Shown in pieces: positions 7,797 to 15,950 of a stretch of 64,000 nucleotides of DNA. Position numbers and translations under genes: made by a program. The stretch comes from Microcoleus sp. bin38.metabat.b11b12b14.051 (lineage in GTDB: Bacteria; Cyanobacteriota; Cyanobacteriia; Cyanobacteriales; Microcoleaceae). Position 1 is the first letter of the stretch. Each line of letters begins with the position of its first letter. The notes beneath the pieces were generated by a model, which did not search any database, had not been told where the DNA came from, and saw only the letters and a list, made by a program, of their open reading frames with translations. The stretch lies in assembly GCF_013299165.1 (NCBI RefSeq), contig NZ_JAAFKD010000016.1, positions 62,001 to 126,000 on the forward strand, in the 5' to 3' direction.

Positions 7797-10289
7797 ATGA
7801 AACGAATATTTTTAGTAGCATCTCCTCGCAGCGGTACGACAATTCTTCAAAGTTTGTTAGCCTCTCACCCGCAAGTTATTTCATTTCCTGAATCTAAATT
7901 TTTTCACTATTTACTTTACGATCAGTTTGCGGGAAAGCTGTCAATGAGGATGGATGCTTTTTTTAATGATGAAATTAAGCGTCCTGAACTTTTGCAAAAT
8001 TTTGATGACAGTCAAAGTGTGGAAACTAAGGCTAGTTGGTTTATCGGGATTTTAGATAGTTTAGCAAAGGAACAAAATAAAAGCATTTGGTTAGAAAAAA
8101 CGCCGGAGCACATACATTTTATTCAGGATATAGAAAGATTTACGCCGGATGTTAAGTTTATACATATTTTGCGAAACGGTATGGATACCATAGCTTCTCT
8201 GTATGAAGCTACTAGGAATTTTAACGATTTGTGGGGTGATGGGTGGGATTTAAACCACTGTATAGAGTCCTGGAAAAATGCTGAGTTAATTAGCTACAAG
8301 TATGTCAATGCTTCTAATCATATATTGGTCAAATATGAGGAACTTGTAGAAAACAAGAAATCAGTATTAGAAAGTATTTGTAAGTTTATTGGTGTGGATT
8401 ATGACGCGGTGATGCTGACTGACTACAAGAAAAAAGCAGCTAATTTTAGTTTAAATAAACCTTGGCATCAAGGCATTGAAAGGGATATAACACTTGCTAA
8501 AGTTCACAAATATCATAAATGTTTTAAAGAAAATGAAATTAAAGAGATTTTAACTCATATCCACTGGGTAAATTCCGAAGTTTCCTACAAAGTTGCGGTG
8601 GAGGTGGGCGAATTGATTTCGGATATTGCTGTGCCACAAATATTCGATCGCCTGTGCTGTACAATCAGATTAGGAGGTGTTGAACTCGAAGTTAGGGATT
8701 TGCAGCTTAATACTATACCAATCCTTTGGCTGCTCCTTCGACAATACAATAGCATGGCTGGGCTCTTATTTCTACGCAAGTCCCTTATTGAATTGCCAGT
8801 CTGCGACGGAATTGTGGCGCGTGCGGTGTTGTTAGATGCGATCGCAGCCCGGTTTGCTTGGCCAATTCTTGATCGCTTTTTTCAACAAAAATCAGAAACT
8901 CCTCAGTTTGAATGGACGCTATTTTTACAGGAAATCTGGAACCGTCCCCATTGGGTTGAGACTCATTTTTACAATCCCGAAACAGCCGATGAAGCGCTAA
9001 CAATCAGCCTCGATGGAGACTTGATTGCTGTGGAAGTTAGCGCCGAATTGCCTAACATCAAAGTAGAGCTTGCTGAAATTGACGTGCTGGTGAAAGTAGG
9101 CGGTGTGGCGATCGCTATTTTAACCGTTGCGGTGGAAAATAATTTTGTTTCTGCTCAAAAAGTGCGATCGACAATTACTCGAAATATCGGTTTTGAGTTG
9201 TGCGTCGCCGCCGTGCGGGAAGCTTTGCTGGGAAAACCGTTGGATGGTGAGCCATCGTTGCGATCGCGCTTAGCCTCTGCTGCCCAACAAAGGTCTAATC
9301 TGCCCGACTGGTTGAACGCAGAGGGTTCTGGGGGCATTTACCCGCAAGATGCAGTGATGTTCGGCAGGCGATCGGGTGCGGCAGGAACCAGTGTCAGCCG
9401 TCGAGCCGCACTTCCGGCGCAGGCGCTGCGGCAACTAGCGAACTCGGCAGCCATTGCGGGGGAACCGATAATCCAAATTCCCCGAGAAAACGAGTTACCC
9501 AAGCCCGTATTTTACGCACCAGAAATCATTTGGCAAAAATCGCCTTACCGAGAAGTTTCTCACTCGGTGAAACCGCAAGTTGTTGACAGTGAAAGCGTTA
9601 CAGAACAACTGCCAATTATCGCCTACCGCCGCATTTCTCCCGATAGTTCAAATACAGTTACTCCGCAGTGTTTAGAACAAGATTTGCAGTATTTCAAAGA
9701 TCATGGTTATTATACTACGAGTTGGGAAGATTGGCAAAGTGCGAAACTCACTAAAACTCCTTTACCAGGTAAAGCTGTGTTGCTGACTTTTGACGGTGGC
9801 TATCTCGACTTTTTAACCTACGCTTTCCCTCTCCTAAAACGCTTTGATTTTACAGCGACTATTTTTATAGTAGCGGACTCAATAGGAAAAACAAATAGTT
9901 GGGAAAAAGCCGAATTTCCCGAAGTACCGTTAATGGGATGGTCGGAAATTCGGCAAATGCAGGATGCAGGAATTGAAATTGGTTCCATGTCTGCCACTTA
10001 TCAACCTCTGACTGCATTGTCGCCCACCGAAATTGTGCGCGAAGCAGCGAAATCTCGCTCTATTTTGGAACGGGGATTAGGCAAATCAGTGAGATGTTTT
10101 GCCTATCCCTACGGAGATGTCGATGAAATTGTAGAGCATTTAATTGGAGCAAGCGGGTATAATTTTGGTGTATCATATAGGTCAAGTTCTAGCACTTTTA
10201 ACGATTCTTTAATGTCGCTTCCGCGCCTTCAACTCACAGCAGAAAATTTCAAGCAATTGGTTCGTAGTGAGGACTTTAGTCCTTCATGA
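7797..10289 (+). CDS. sulfotransferase - accessory modules - inactive NodB-like fusion protein
   Basis: Residues 1 to about 270 are a sulfotransferase: PAPS loop ASPRSGTTILQSLL at 8-21 and 3'-phosphate motif ILRNGMDTIASLY near 124. Residues of about 275-500 contain two copies of the short module seen in the neighbouring glycosyltransferases, near 330-360 and 435-478 (VRSTITRNIGFEL). The rest, from about 595, is a polysaccharide deacetylase (NodB) fold. Its metal site is gone: TFDGGY at 664-669 has Gly at 667 where the family has Asp, and the two His of the second motif are Met731 and Tyr735. It is therefore probably a glycan-binding rather than a catalytic domain. The C-terminus VRSEDFSPS is encoded by a dispersed palindromic repeat. 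Likely role: sulfation of the locus's polysaccharide. Confidence 0.88.
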   Translation: MKRIFLVASPRSGTTILQSLLASHPQVISFPESKFFHYLLYDQFAGKLSMRMDAFFNDEIKRPELLQNFDDSQSVETKASWFIGILDSLAKEQNKSIWLEKTPEHIHFIQDIERFTPDVKFIHILRNGMDTIASLYEATRNFNDLWGDGWDLNHCIESWKNAELISYKYVNASNHILVKYEELVENKKSVLESICKFIGVDYDAVMLTDYKKKAANFSLNKPWHQGIERDITLAKVHKYHKCFKENEIKEILTHIHWVNSEVSYKVAVEVGELISDIAVPQIFDRLCCTIRLGGVELEVRDLQLNTIPILWLLLRQYNSMAGLLFLRKSLIELPVCDGIVARAVLLDAIAARFAWPILDRFFQQKSETPQFEWTLFLQEIWNRPHWVETHFYNPETADEALTISLDGDLIAVEVSAELPNIKVELAEIDVLVKVGGVAIAILTVAVENNFVSAQKVRSTITRNIGFELCVAAVREALLGKPLDGEPSLRSRLASAAQQRSNLPDWLNAEGSGGIYPQDAVMFGRRSGAAGTSVSRRAALPAQALRQLANSAAIAGEPIIQIPRENELPKPVFYAPEIIWQKSPYREVSHSVKPQVVDSESVTEQLPIIAYRRISPDSSNTVTPQCLEQDLQYFKDHGYYTTSWEDWQSAKLTKTPLPGKAVLLTFDGGYLDFLTYAFPLLKRFDFTATIFIVADSIGKTNSWEKAEFPEVPLMGWSEIRQMQDAGIEIGSMSATYQPLTALSPTEIVREAAKSRSILERGLGKSVRCFAYPYGDVDEIVEHLIGASGYNFGVSYRSSSSTFNDSLMSLPRLQLTAENFKQLVRSEDFSPS

Positions 10290-10317
10290 ATGCGGACTGA
10301 AGTCCTCACTACGAACC
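10259..10317. repeat. palindromic dispersed repeat, GGTTCGTAGTG family
   Basis: Two inverted copies of GGTTCGTAGTGAGGACTTTA-type sequence enclose a short loop. Related copies are at 19832, 23489, 28773 and 33348. This copy overlaps the last ten codons of the upstream gene. It lies between convergent genes and may serve as a two-way terminator. Confidence 0.75.
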
Positions 10318-10342
10318 TAATTTATGATGTTCTAGGTAATTG

Positions 10343-11575
10343 CTAGAAAACTTTTATCAGCCGCTGCACGAAACCCTGAAATTTCCGCCGCAAATAACCG
10401 CCAAATCCTCTCGAAATCTTCTCAAACTTATAATCAAATAAAATATCCATCACATCTTCAGTTTTCATGTACTTCAAATAAGCAATCATTTTATCTGTGA
10501 GTTCATCATCAACATCGTCGATATACTTTCTCACCGCCAACCTTTCCGAAATATTCCATTTCCGATCGAATTTGCGGTGCATTTGGGTCTCATAGTCCGC
10601 AAAATCCGAGATTTTTCGCTCCAAATATTTTTCAATGTATTTCCCCGCGATTTCGGCGCCATCCATCCCGTGTCTGATACCTTCGCCACCCAAAAAATTT
10701 ACTGTCGAGACAGTATCGCCGATCGCAATTATGTTATCCTTCCAATAAATATCCTGCAAACCCTGACTGTATTTCAGCGTCGAACCGTGTTTGTCAATAA
10801 TCTGATAATTTTTAGACTTCAGATATTCATCAATCAGCAAATCTATATATTTTTTCAGCGGTGACAAATCTTTGAGGGTTTTAGCGTCTAAAAAAATGCG
10901 GCCCGCACCAACTTTCAGCCTATTTTGTTCCATTGGAAATATCCAAGAATAACCCTTCGGCATCCATTTGTCGCCCAAAAAGAAGATTAAATCATTGGCA
11001 TATTTATTGTAAATTTCGGGTTCTACTTCAATTAAATATTCGATGCCGGTTCCCGACAAAAAATTCGGCTTGTCGTTTTCTTTGTCGTACATAATCGCCC
11101 TAGCAAAGCCAGTAGCATCAACCAAGACTTTGGTGCTAACTTTGATAAGTTTACCGTCGGATAGCTGTTTGAATTCTACTAGAGTTTCGCCGCTTGCTTG
11201 CGAATGCCTGGTGTAGCGACAACCCAGCCAAACTTCACCGCCAAATCGCTCAACTTCCTCAGCTAAAAATGCTCTAAATTTAGCAAAATTGAGCACAACT
11301 CCCAAGTTTTGTGGAGATTCCCAAGTTTGACTAACTTTGCTAGTTTCAATAGTCAATTTGTGCCAAAAACTGCCAATAACTGATTCGGGTAAATCGAATT
11401 GAGAGAGTGTTTCTAGAGGCGTGGCGGCGCTGGAAAAGTCGTTTTTATTAAAATTCTCGTTTTGTTCTGCCAGCAAGACTTTGCGACCGGCTTTGGCGAG
11501 AATTCTCGCACAGTGACCGCCTGCGGGGCCTGCTCCTACTATTACTATATCAAAATTTTTTATTTTTTCCTGCAC
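10343..11575 (-). CDS. FAD-dependent oxidoreductase, geranylgeranyl reductase family
   Basis: The N-terminus has the dinucleotide-binding motif IVIVGAGPAGGHCARILA at about residues 9-26. Further on are the ATG-type motif VLVDATGFARA and the FAD-contact motif AIGDTVSTVNFLGGEGI near 290. Together these place it in the GGR/digeranylgeranylglycerophospholipid reductase superfamily of flavoproteins that reduce or modify isoprenoid chains. Its length of 410 is normal. It is not the main ChlP of chlorophyll synthesis as far as I can judge. dxs, the entry enzyme for isoprenoids, lies 0.8 kb upstream on the same strand, with a protease cassette in between, so a functional link is possible but not shown. 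Confidence 0.82.
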   Translation of the reverse strand: MQEKIKNFDIVIVGAGPAGGHCARILAKAGRKVLLAEQNENFNKNDFSSAATPLETLSQFDLPESVIGSFWHKLTIETSKVSQTWESPQNLGVVLNFAKFRAFLAEEVERFGGEVWLGCRYTRHSQASGETLVEFKQLSDGKLIKVSTKVLVDATGFARAIMYDKENDKPNFLSGTGIEYLIEVEPEIYNKYANDLIFFLGDKWMPKGYSWIFPMEQNRLKVGAGRIFLDAKTLKDLSPLKKYIDLLIDEYLKSKNYQIIDKHGSTLKYSQGLQDIYWKDNIIAIGDTVSTVNFLGGEGIRHGMDGAEIAGKYIEKYLERKISDFADYETQMHRKFDRKWNISERLAVRKYIDDVDDELTDKMIAYLKYMKTEDVMDILFDYKFEKISRGFGGYLRRKFQGFVQRLIKVF

Positions 11576-11579
11576 CGAA

Positions 11580-11960
11580 TTAACTTGCTCCTAAAGTTAA
11601 AATACCTGAAGACATATCAACTACCAATCGTCGAATTTTGAGCCACTGGCGACTGATTAAAATTTCCGGTACTCCGTCACCGACATGAACGGGAATGTCA
11701 AAATCTTGACCGTCTATACTGATTTTTCCTGCATAAAGTTCAAAATAAAATTCTCCCTTAGCTGTTCGCATTTTTTATTGTTTTAGATATGTCCAATCAA
11801 GTCCCTCTAAATCCTGAATATCCATTGCTAGCCAGCCTGAAAAAGCTGTATCTAGCAGGGCATCAACAGGTAATTCTAAGCCGTTATCAGCAATCAATTC
11901 TCTTTCAAAAAATAGCTCGTTATCATCGCTAAACCATCCATGAATCATATTGTGCCACAA
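11580..11960 (-). pseudogene. retropepsin-like (clan AA) protease broken by a nonsense codon, cassette copy A
   Basis: Two short reading frames, 11775-11960 and 11580-11771, are in the same frame and separated only by a TAA at 11775-11777. Joined, they align end to end with the intact 126-residue protein at 21307-21687: LLDTAFSGWLAM matches LLDTGFTTGWLAL, TAKGEFYFELYAG matches TARGEEYFDIYEG, VGDGVPEILISRQWL matches VGDGIPESILGLQWL. The catalytic triplet here is DTA rather than DTG. The start overlaps the end of the upstream small gene by 16 bases, exactly as in the intact copy. Two separate peptides could still be made, but loss of function is more likely. Confidence 0.8.
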
Positions 11961-12262
11961 ACTCCGGTTTCATTGATCCGAAAGACGTGCAATTTAACTT
12001 TCGGGTATTTTTCATGGGCTATGTGTGCAACTAGCATATCATCCTTGTCGATAAAATAGTCCCCGCTGTCTGGTTCAACTGCTATGTACCAGTTGTAGTG
12101 GGTTTTAATTAATTCTGGTTTTAGGCGATCGAATGTTGGTTTGCAGCGCTGATAAAATGCTTCTCTTTCAGCGCGCCACTGGGCTTTTTTTTCTTCTGAC
12201 CATTGGATTTCAGGGAATAATCTGCCGAGCCGTACTGTACGATTTGGTTTCACGTTAGTCAT
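11945..12262 (-). CDS. short conserved protein, partner of the retropepsin-like protease, copy A
   Basis: A 105-residue protein of unknown function, about half identical to the product of 21672-21989. Both have a charged N-terminal half with RLGRLFPE or RRGRLFPE. The C-terminal alpha/beta part has HYNW, SGDYFIDxDD, EKYP and ends in RINETGxCGTx. The SGDYxID segment resembles short DUF5678-like domains (weak, from memory). It is the first gene of a two-gene cassette; its last 16 bases overlap the protease gene. The protease of this copy is broken, so the protein may now act alone or be drifting. Confidence 0.72.
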   Translation of the reverse strand: MTNVKPNRTVRLGRLFPEIQWSEEKKAQWRAEREAFYQRCKPTFDRLKPELIKTHYNWYIAVEPDSGDYFIDKDDMLVAHIAHEKYPKVKLHVFRINETGVCGTI

Positions 12263-12332
12263 TGTTTGTGCTCCTTTTTTACAATGAATGTGAAGTAAGG
12301 TGGGGTTATGCCCACCCTACAATTATAGCTAA

Positions 12333-14240
12333 TTAGACGCTAACGGGTGACTGTTTGCGGCTGAATGTTGCTAAAATACGATCGGCCATTTGCGAGGGAT
12401 TTAATCCTAAACTTGCAAATGATTGCTCTGGCGTTGCGTGGTCTACCAATGTATCTGGTACGCCTAGGCGCATCAGCGGTACGAGCACATTGTTGTCCAT
12501 TAAAGATTCGGCTACTGCTGAACCGAAACCGCCCATCAAACAGCCTTCTTCTATTGTGACAACTTTGCCGATTCTTTGTGCCAAAGGTAAGATTAATTCG
12601 GTGTCCAAAGGCTTGACAAAACGCGCATTAATCACTGTTGCTTCGATGCCGTGTTCGCTCAAAATCTCGGCGGTTTGCATTGCCGGATAAACCATTGAAC
12701 CGTAACCTAATATTAGCAAGTCGTCGCCGTTGCGGAGAATTTCGGCTTTGCCGATCGGCAATTCTTCCCAACCTTCCTCCATCAGAGGAACGCCGTAACC
12801 GTTGCCGCGCGGGTAACGCATGGCGATCGGGCCGCTGGTGTGGTTGATGCCGGTGACTACCATCCGCTGCAATTCCGCCTCGTCTTTGGGCGCCATAATT
12901 GTCATGTTTGGCAAGCAGCGCAAGTAGGAAATGTCGTACATTCCTTGGTGCGTGGGGCCGTCGGCGCCGACAATCCCGGCTCGATCCAAACAGAAGAAAA
13001 CAGGCAAGTTTTGGATGCAGACATCGTGAACTATTTGGTCGTATCCCCGCTGCAAAAAAGTCGAGTAAATTACTACAACCGGGCGCATTCCTTCGCAGGC
13101 TAAACCAGCCGATAAAGTCACTGCGTGCTGTTCGGCAATGCCGACATCGATGTACTGTTGCGGCAGTTTTTCCTGAAGTTTATCTAAACAAGTTCCGGTT
13201 GCCATTGCGGCGGTAATCCCAACAATTTTAGGATTATCTTGTGCTAGCTTGACTAAGGCGTGGGCAAAGACTTTCGAGTAGGCTGGTGGCTTGGGCTTGG
13301 TGGAGGGAATGCCTTTACCTGTGGCTAAGTTAAAGGGATTTTGGGCGTGATATCCTACTTGGTCTTTTTCGGCGATCGCATATCCTTTGCCCTTCACCGT
13401 CACCACGTGAACTAACACAGGGCCTTGAATAGTGTGACCTTGTTTGAAAGTGGCAATTAACTCTTCCAAATTGTGTCCGTCTACCGGGCCCATGTAAGTA
13501 AAGCCTAATTCTTCAATTACGGCTCCAACTTTCGACACTGCTAACCGTTTCATTCCTTCTTTGAGGCGTTCCATTTCTGGGGTAAAAGTTTCGCCAACAA
13601 AGGGAATTTGTTTGAATTGTTCCTCTAAGTTATCTTTGAGAAATTGCACCGGCTGCGAGAGTCGCATCTTGTTCAAATAGCGGGTAATTGCGCCGACGTT
13701 GGGCGAGATTGACATCTCGTTGTCGTTGAGCACTACCATCATATTGGTTTTCGGCATATGGCCCGCGTGGTTGATGGCTTCGAGTGCCATACCCCCTGTC
13801 AGTGCGCCGTCGCCGATGACTGCTACGGTTTTAAAGTTTTCCCCTTTAAGGTCGCGCGCCATCGCCATCCCTAAGGCTGCGGAGATGCTCGTGGAAGCGT
13901 GACCAGCGCCGAAATGGTCAAATTTGCTCTCGCAGCGCTTGAGGTAGCCTGCAACGCCGTCTTTTTGGCGCAGGGTGTGGAATTGGTTGTAGCGGCCGGT
14001 GATCAATTTGTGCGGATAAGCTTGGTGGCCGACATCCCAGGTAACTTTGTCGCGATCGAGATCCAGTGTTTGGTAGAGTGCTAAGGTGAGTTCGACTACA
14101 CCCAATCCGGGGCCGAGGTGTCCGCCGCTGGCAGCTACTGTTTCTAAATGCTTTTCTCGAATTTGTCGGGCAATTTGTTCGAGTTGATGAATCGACAGGC
14201 CGTGTAATTGGTTTGGATGAGTCAGTTCGCTGAGATGCAT
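12333..14240 (-). CDS. dxs: 1-deoxy-D-xylulose-5-phosphate synthase
   Basis: Joins pyruvate and glyceraldehyde 3-phosphate to give DXP, the first step of the MEP isoprenoid pathway and a precursor source for thiamine and pyridoxal. At 635 residues it is full length. The thiamine diphosphate site [18 protein letters not shown] lies near residue 140. The transketolase pyrimidine-binding part has [15 protein letters not shown], followed by [15 protein letters not shown] near 420. The last residues end soon after the transketolase C-terminal domain. The MEP enzyme ispD lies elsewhere in the window, at 35.2 kb. The 235 bases upstream show no riboswitch that I recognise. Confidence 0.97.
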   Translation of the reverse strand: MHLSELTHPNQLHGLSIHQLEQIARQIREKHLETVAASGGHLGPGLGVVELTLALYQTLDLDRDKVTWDVGHQAYPHKLITGRYNQFHTLRQKDGVAGYLKRCESKFDHFGAGHASTSISAALGMAMARDLKGENFKTVAVIGDGALTGGMALEAINHAGHMPKTNMMVVLNDNEMSISPNVGAITRYLNKMRLSQPVQFLKDNLEEQFKQIPFVGETFTPEMERLKEGMKRLAVSKVGAVIEELGFTYMGPVDGHNLEELIATFKQGHTIQGPVLVHVVTVKGKGYAIAEKDQVGYHAQNPFNLATGKGIPSTKPKPPAYSKVFAHALVKLAQDNPKIVGITAAMATGTCLDKLQEKLPQQYIDVGIAEQHAVTLSAGLACEGMRPVVVIYSTFLQRGYDQIVHDVCIQNLPVFFCLDRAGIVGADGPTHQGMYDISYLRCLPNMTIMAPKDEAELQRMVVTGINHTSGPIAMRYPRGNGYGVPLMEEGWEELPIGKAEILRNGDDLLILGYGSMVYPAMQTAEILSEHGIEATVINARFVKPLDTELILPLAQRIGKVVTIEEGCLMGGFGSAVAESLMDNNVLVPLMRLGVPDTLVDHATPEQSFASLGLNPSQMADRILATFSRKQSPVSV

Positions 14241-14475
14241 ATTTTAAAATCCTGCTCCTAAGAATTAGGACGAATCCTTAACAGATATAGGTTGTGCCTG
14301 CAACGTTGGGTACGTGCAAACGTTAGAATAGTTTAACGGTTATTTGAGAAAAATTGTTAGACGTAACAATTTTGTTATTTATGGCCTGGTTATTATAATC
14401 AGTAAGTGGCAAATAGTCAATATAAAAAAGGTTATGTTGTTAGTTGCTAATTGCTAATTATTAGCTGCGCTGGGA

Positions 14476-14745
14476 TTATTGGCGATTTAAAACAGTTTTT
14501 TGTACTGATGGCTGACTTTTTAGCCATTGGGTTTCTGCAAGCGGACTGTGATGCAAAATCATTAACTGTGACTTACTAAAAGCTTCTAGTGCGTAGGTAC
14601 AACCATGCAAATCGCTAAACTCAACCTCAACAAACTCTGCATCGTATTCATCAACTACTGTTCCCACTTGACCGCGATCTAAGCCCTGTTGTGGTAAGTC
14701 TTCTAGTAATGCAACAACATCAAGGAGTTTAATGGTGAAATTCAT
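14476..14745 (-). CDS. DUF4926-like small protein
   Basis: An 89-residue protein beginning MNFTIKLLDVVALLEDLP. It carries the pattern LxRGQVGTVVDEYD followed by VEVEFSDLHGCTYA, typical of DUF4926. This is a small beta-barrel-like domain common in cyanobacteria and often found near toxin-antitoxin type genes. A longer frame runs upstream to 14886, but that part is dispersed repeat (AAACCCGGTTT family), so I start at the ATG at 14745. The function is not known. Confidence 0.7.
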   Translation of the reverse strand: MNFTIKLLDVVALLEDLPQQGLDRGQVGTVVDEYDAEFVEVEFSDLHGCTYALEAFSKSQLMILHHSPLAETQWLKSQPSVQKTVLNRQ

Positions 14746-14814
14746 TTTTAGATACCTTCTTTGTCGCTTGCCTTTAGGGTGAGCACCAGCACTCGCGGAC
14801 GCATTAAGACTCCT

Positions 14815-14884
14815 CGAAACCGGGTTTTTTACGACAATTCTTCGTTGTAGCCTGTAGATTAGGCAAAAAACCCGGTTTCTGACC
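14815..14884. repeat. AAACCCGGTTTCT palindromic repeat
   Basis: GAAACCGGGTTTTTTACGAC and an inverted AAAAAACCCGGTTTCTGA flank a CTTCGTTGTAG core. The same family occurs at 23606-23775 and 37085-37300. Confidence 0.7.
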
Positions 14885-15020
14885 AAAGAGCGCGATCGCT
14901 TTCCTAATCAACACAACAAAACCGATCGCCCTTAACGATTGCTTCAAACACAACTCGTGCGATCGTGCTTATCCATTACAGCATTCGCTCTATCTCAGAT
15001 GTTCGAGCATCTCCCAATTT

Positions 15021-15209
15021 CTAGGCTCCAGTCGTATCAAAGACGATCGCGTGTTTAGTCGCAGGTACTAACCGCCGTAAAATCTGGATATAGCCGTCAG
15101 CATCGCCGCGGCGGTGGAACCGACCAACAACCAATCGCTGCATATTCGGCAGTTGGCGCACGATGCACCAGGGATGAGTGTTTAATTTTGGCTTTGATGT
15201 TGGTATCAT
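15021..15209 (-). CDS. small conserved protein, unknown function
   Basis: A 62-residue frame with a coherent sequence: HPWCIVRQLPNMQRLVVGRF, then RRGDADGYIQILRRLVP and a final IVFD. This looks like a family of short cyanobacterial proteins in which an arginine-rich strand is followed by a DAxxHLxxLRRxxP helix (from memory, unverified). It is divergent from the XRE gene at 15343. I cannot assign a function. Confidence 0.5.
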   Translation of the reverse strand: MIPTSKPKLNTHPWCIVRQLPNMQRLVVGRFHRRGDADGYIQILRRLVPATKHAIVFDTTGA

Positions 15210-15342
15210 AGGGTAATCTTTCCCCGCGGAAAGCGGGGTTGGCTAGAAAAGCGATCGCCCTTAAGTTTTCGAGGCTCCTAGGGCGATCGTTTTTAGTGTA
15301 CACACATTATATGTTGCATACGCATCAATGTCAAGTTAAAAC

Positions 15343-15555
15343 ATGGGATACGTTAGACTGCGGATTCGAGCACTAGCTGAACAAAAGGGTTGGACGCTAA
15401 AGCAAGTTGCCGATCGATCCGGAGTTAATTACAACACTGTCAGAAGCTACGTTCAGCGCGATACTTTGAACACAGTCGATTTGTCTGCTGTCTACAAAAT
15501 TGCCCGCGCTTTCGACGTAACGATGGATGATTTGGTTGAGGTTTTAGAAGATTGA
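15343..15555 (+). CDS. XRE-family helix-turn-helix regulator
   Basis: A 70-residue, single-domain Cro/C1-type DNA-binding protein. The helix-turn-helix is LKQVADRSGVNYNTVRSYVQ (residues about 19-38), followed by VYKIARAFDVTMDDLVEVLE. It has no partner domain. Such stand-alone XRE proteins are often antitoxins or repressors. No toxin gene is adjacent, but the unassigned 62-residue gene lies divergently upstream. The last 45 bases are duplicated with third-position changes at 15740-15784. Confidence 0.85.
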   Translation: MGYVRLRIRALAEQKGWTLKQVADRSGVNYNTVRSYVQRDTLNTVDLSAVYKIARAFDVTMDDLVEVLED

Positions 15556-15950
15556 GGGGCGCAGATGCAGACGGCGGTTGAAACCGCGTCTACACAAACC
15601 ATGTCCGCCTCCGCGGACTTAAGAAAATAACGTAATTTTCAGGGCCCGGTCTTCAACCCGCGGAGGTGTTCGGCGAGCGAAGTCGAGTCGCGCGTGAGTG
15701 TTTGTATAGACGCGGTTTCAACCGCCCGGTCTTTATCCTTTCGACGTGACGATGGAAGATTTAGTCGAGATTTTGGAAGATTGAGGGGCGCAGATGCAGA
15801 TGCAGACGGCGGTTGAAACCGCGTCTACACAAACAATGTCCGCCTCCGCGGACTGAATAAAATAACGTAAAACGTAATTTTCACCGCCCGTTCTTCAACC
15901 CACGGAGGTGGGTTTTGTTTGTATCGACGCGGTTTCAACCGCCCGGTCTT
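15556..15950. repeat. block of GGCGGTTGAAACCGCGTCTA repeats
   Basis: A dispersed palindromic repeat (GGCGGTTGAAACCGCGTCTA, with CCGCCTCCGCGGAC) occurs here in two tandem units of about 200 bp, each following an XRE 3' end. Related blocks lie at 22062-22310 and 46790-46888. There is no gene apart from the XRE tail at 15740. Confidence 0.75.
15740..15784 (+). pseudogene. 3' remnant of a second XRE regulator gene
   Basis: Fifteen codons read FDVTMEDLVEILED and stop, against FDVTMDDLVEVLED at the end of the intact gene. The DNA differs at seven positions, mostly third codon positions. The copy therefore came from a paralogue that had diverged under selection, not from a recent slip. Everything upstream is repeat DNA. 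Confidence 0.65.

Noticed and set aside
15250-15296. Terminator hairpin GCGATCGCCC...GGGCGATCG with T-run
   Set aside because: It lies between divergent genes, so it cannot end either; treated as dispersed repeat DNA.
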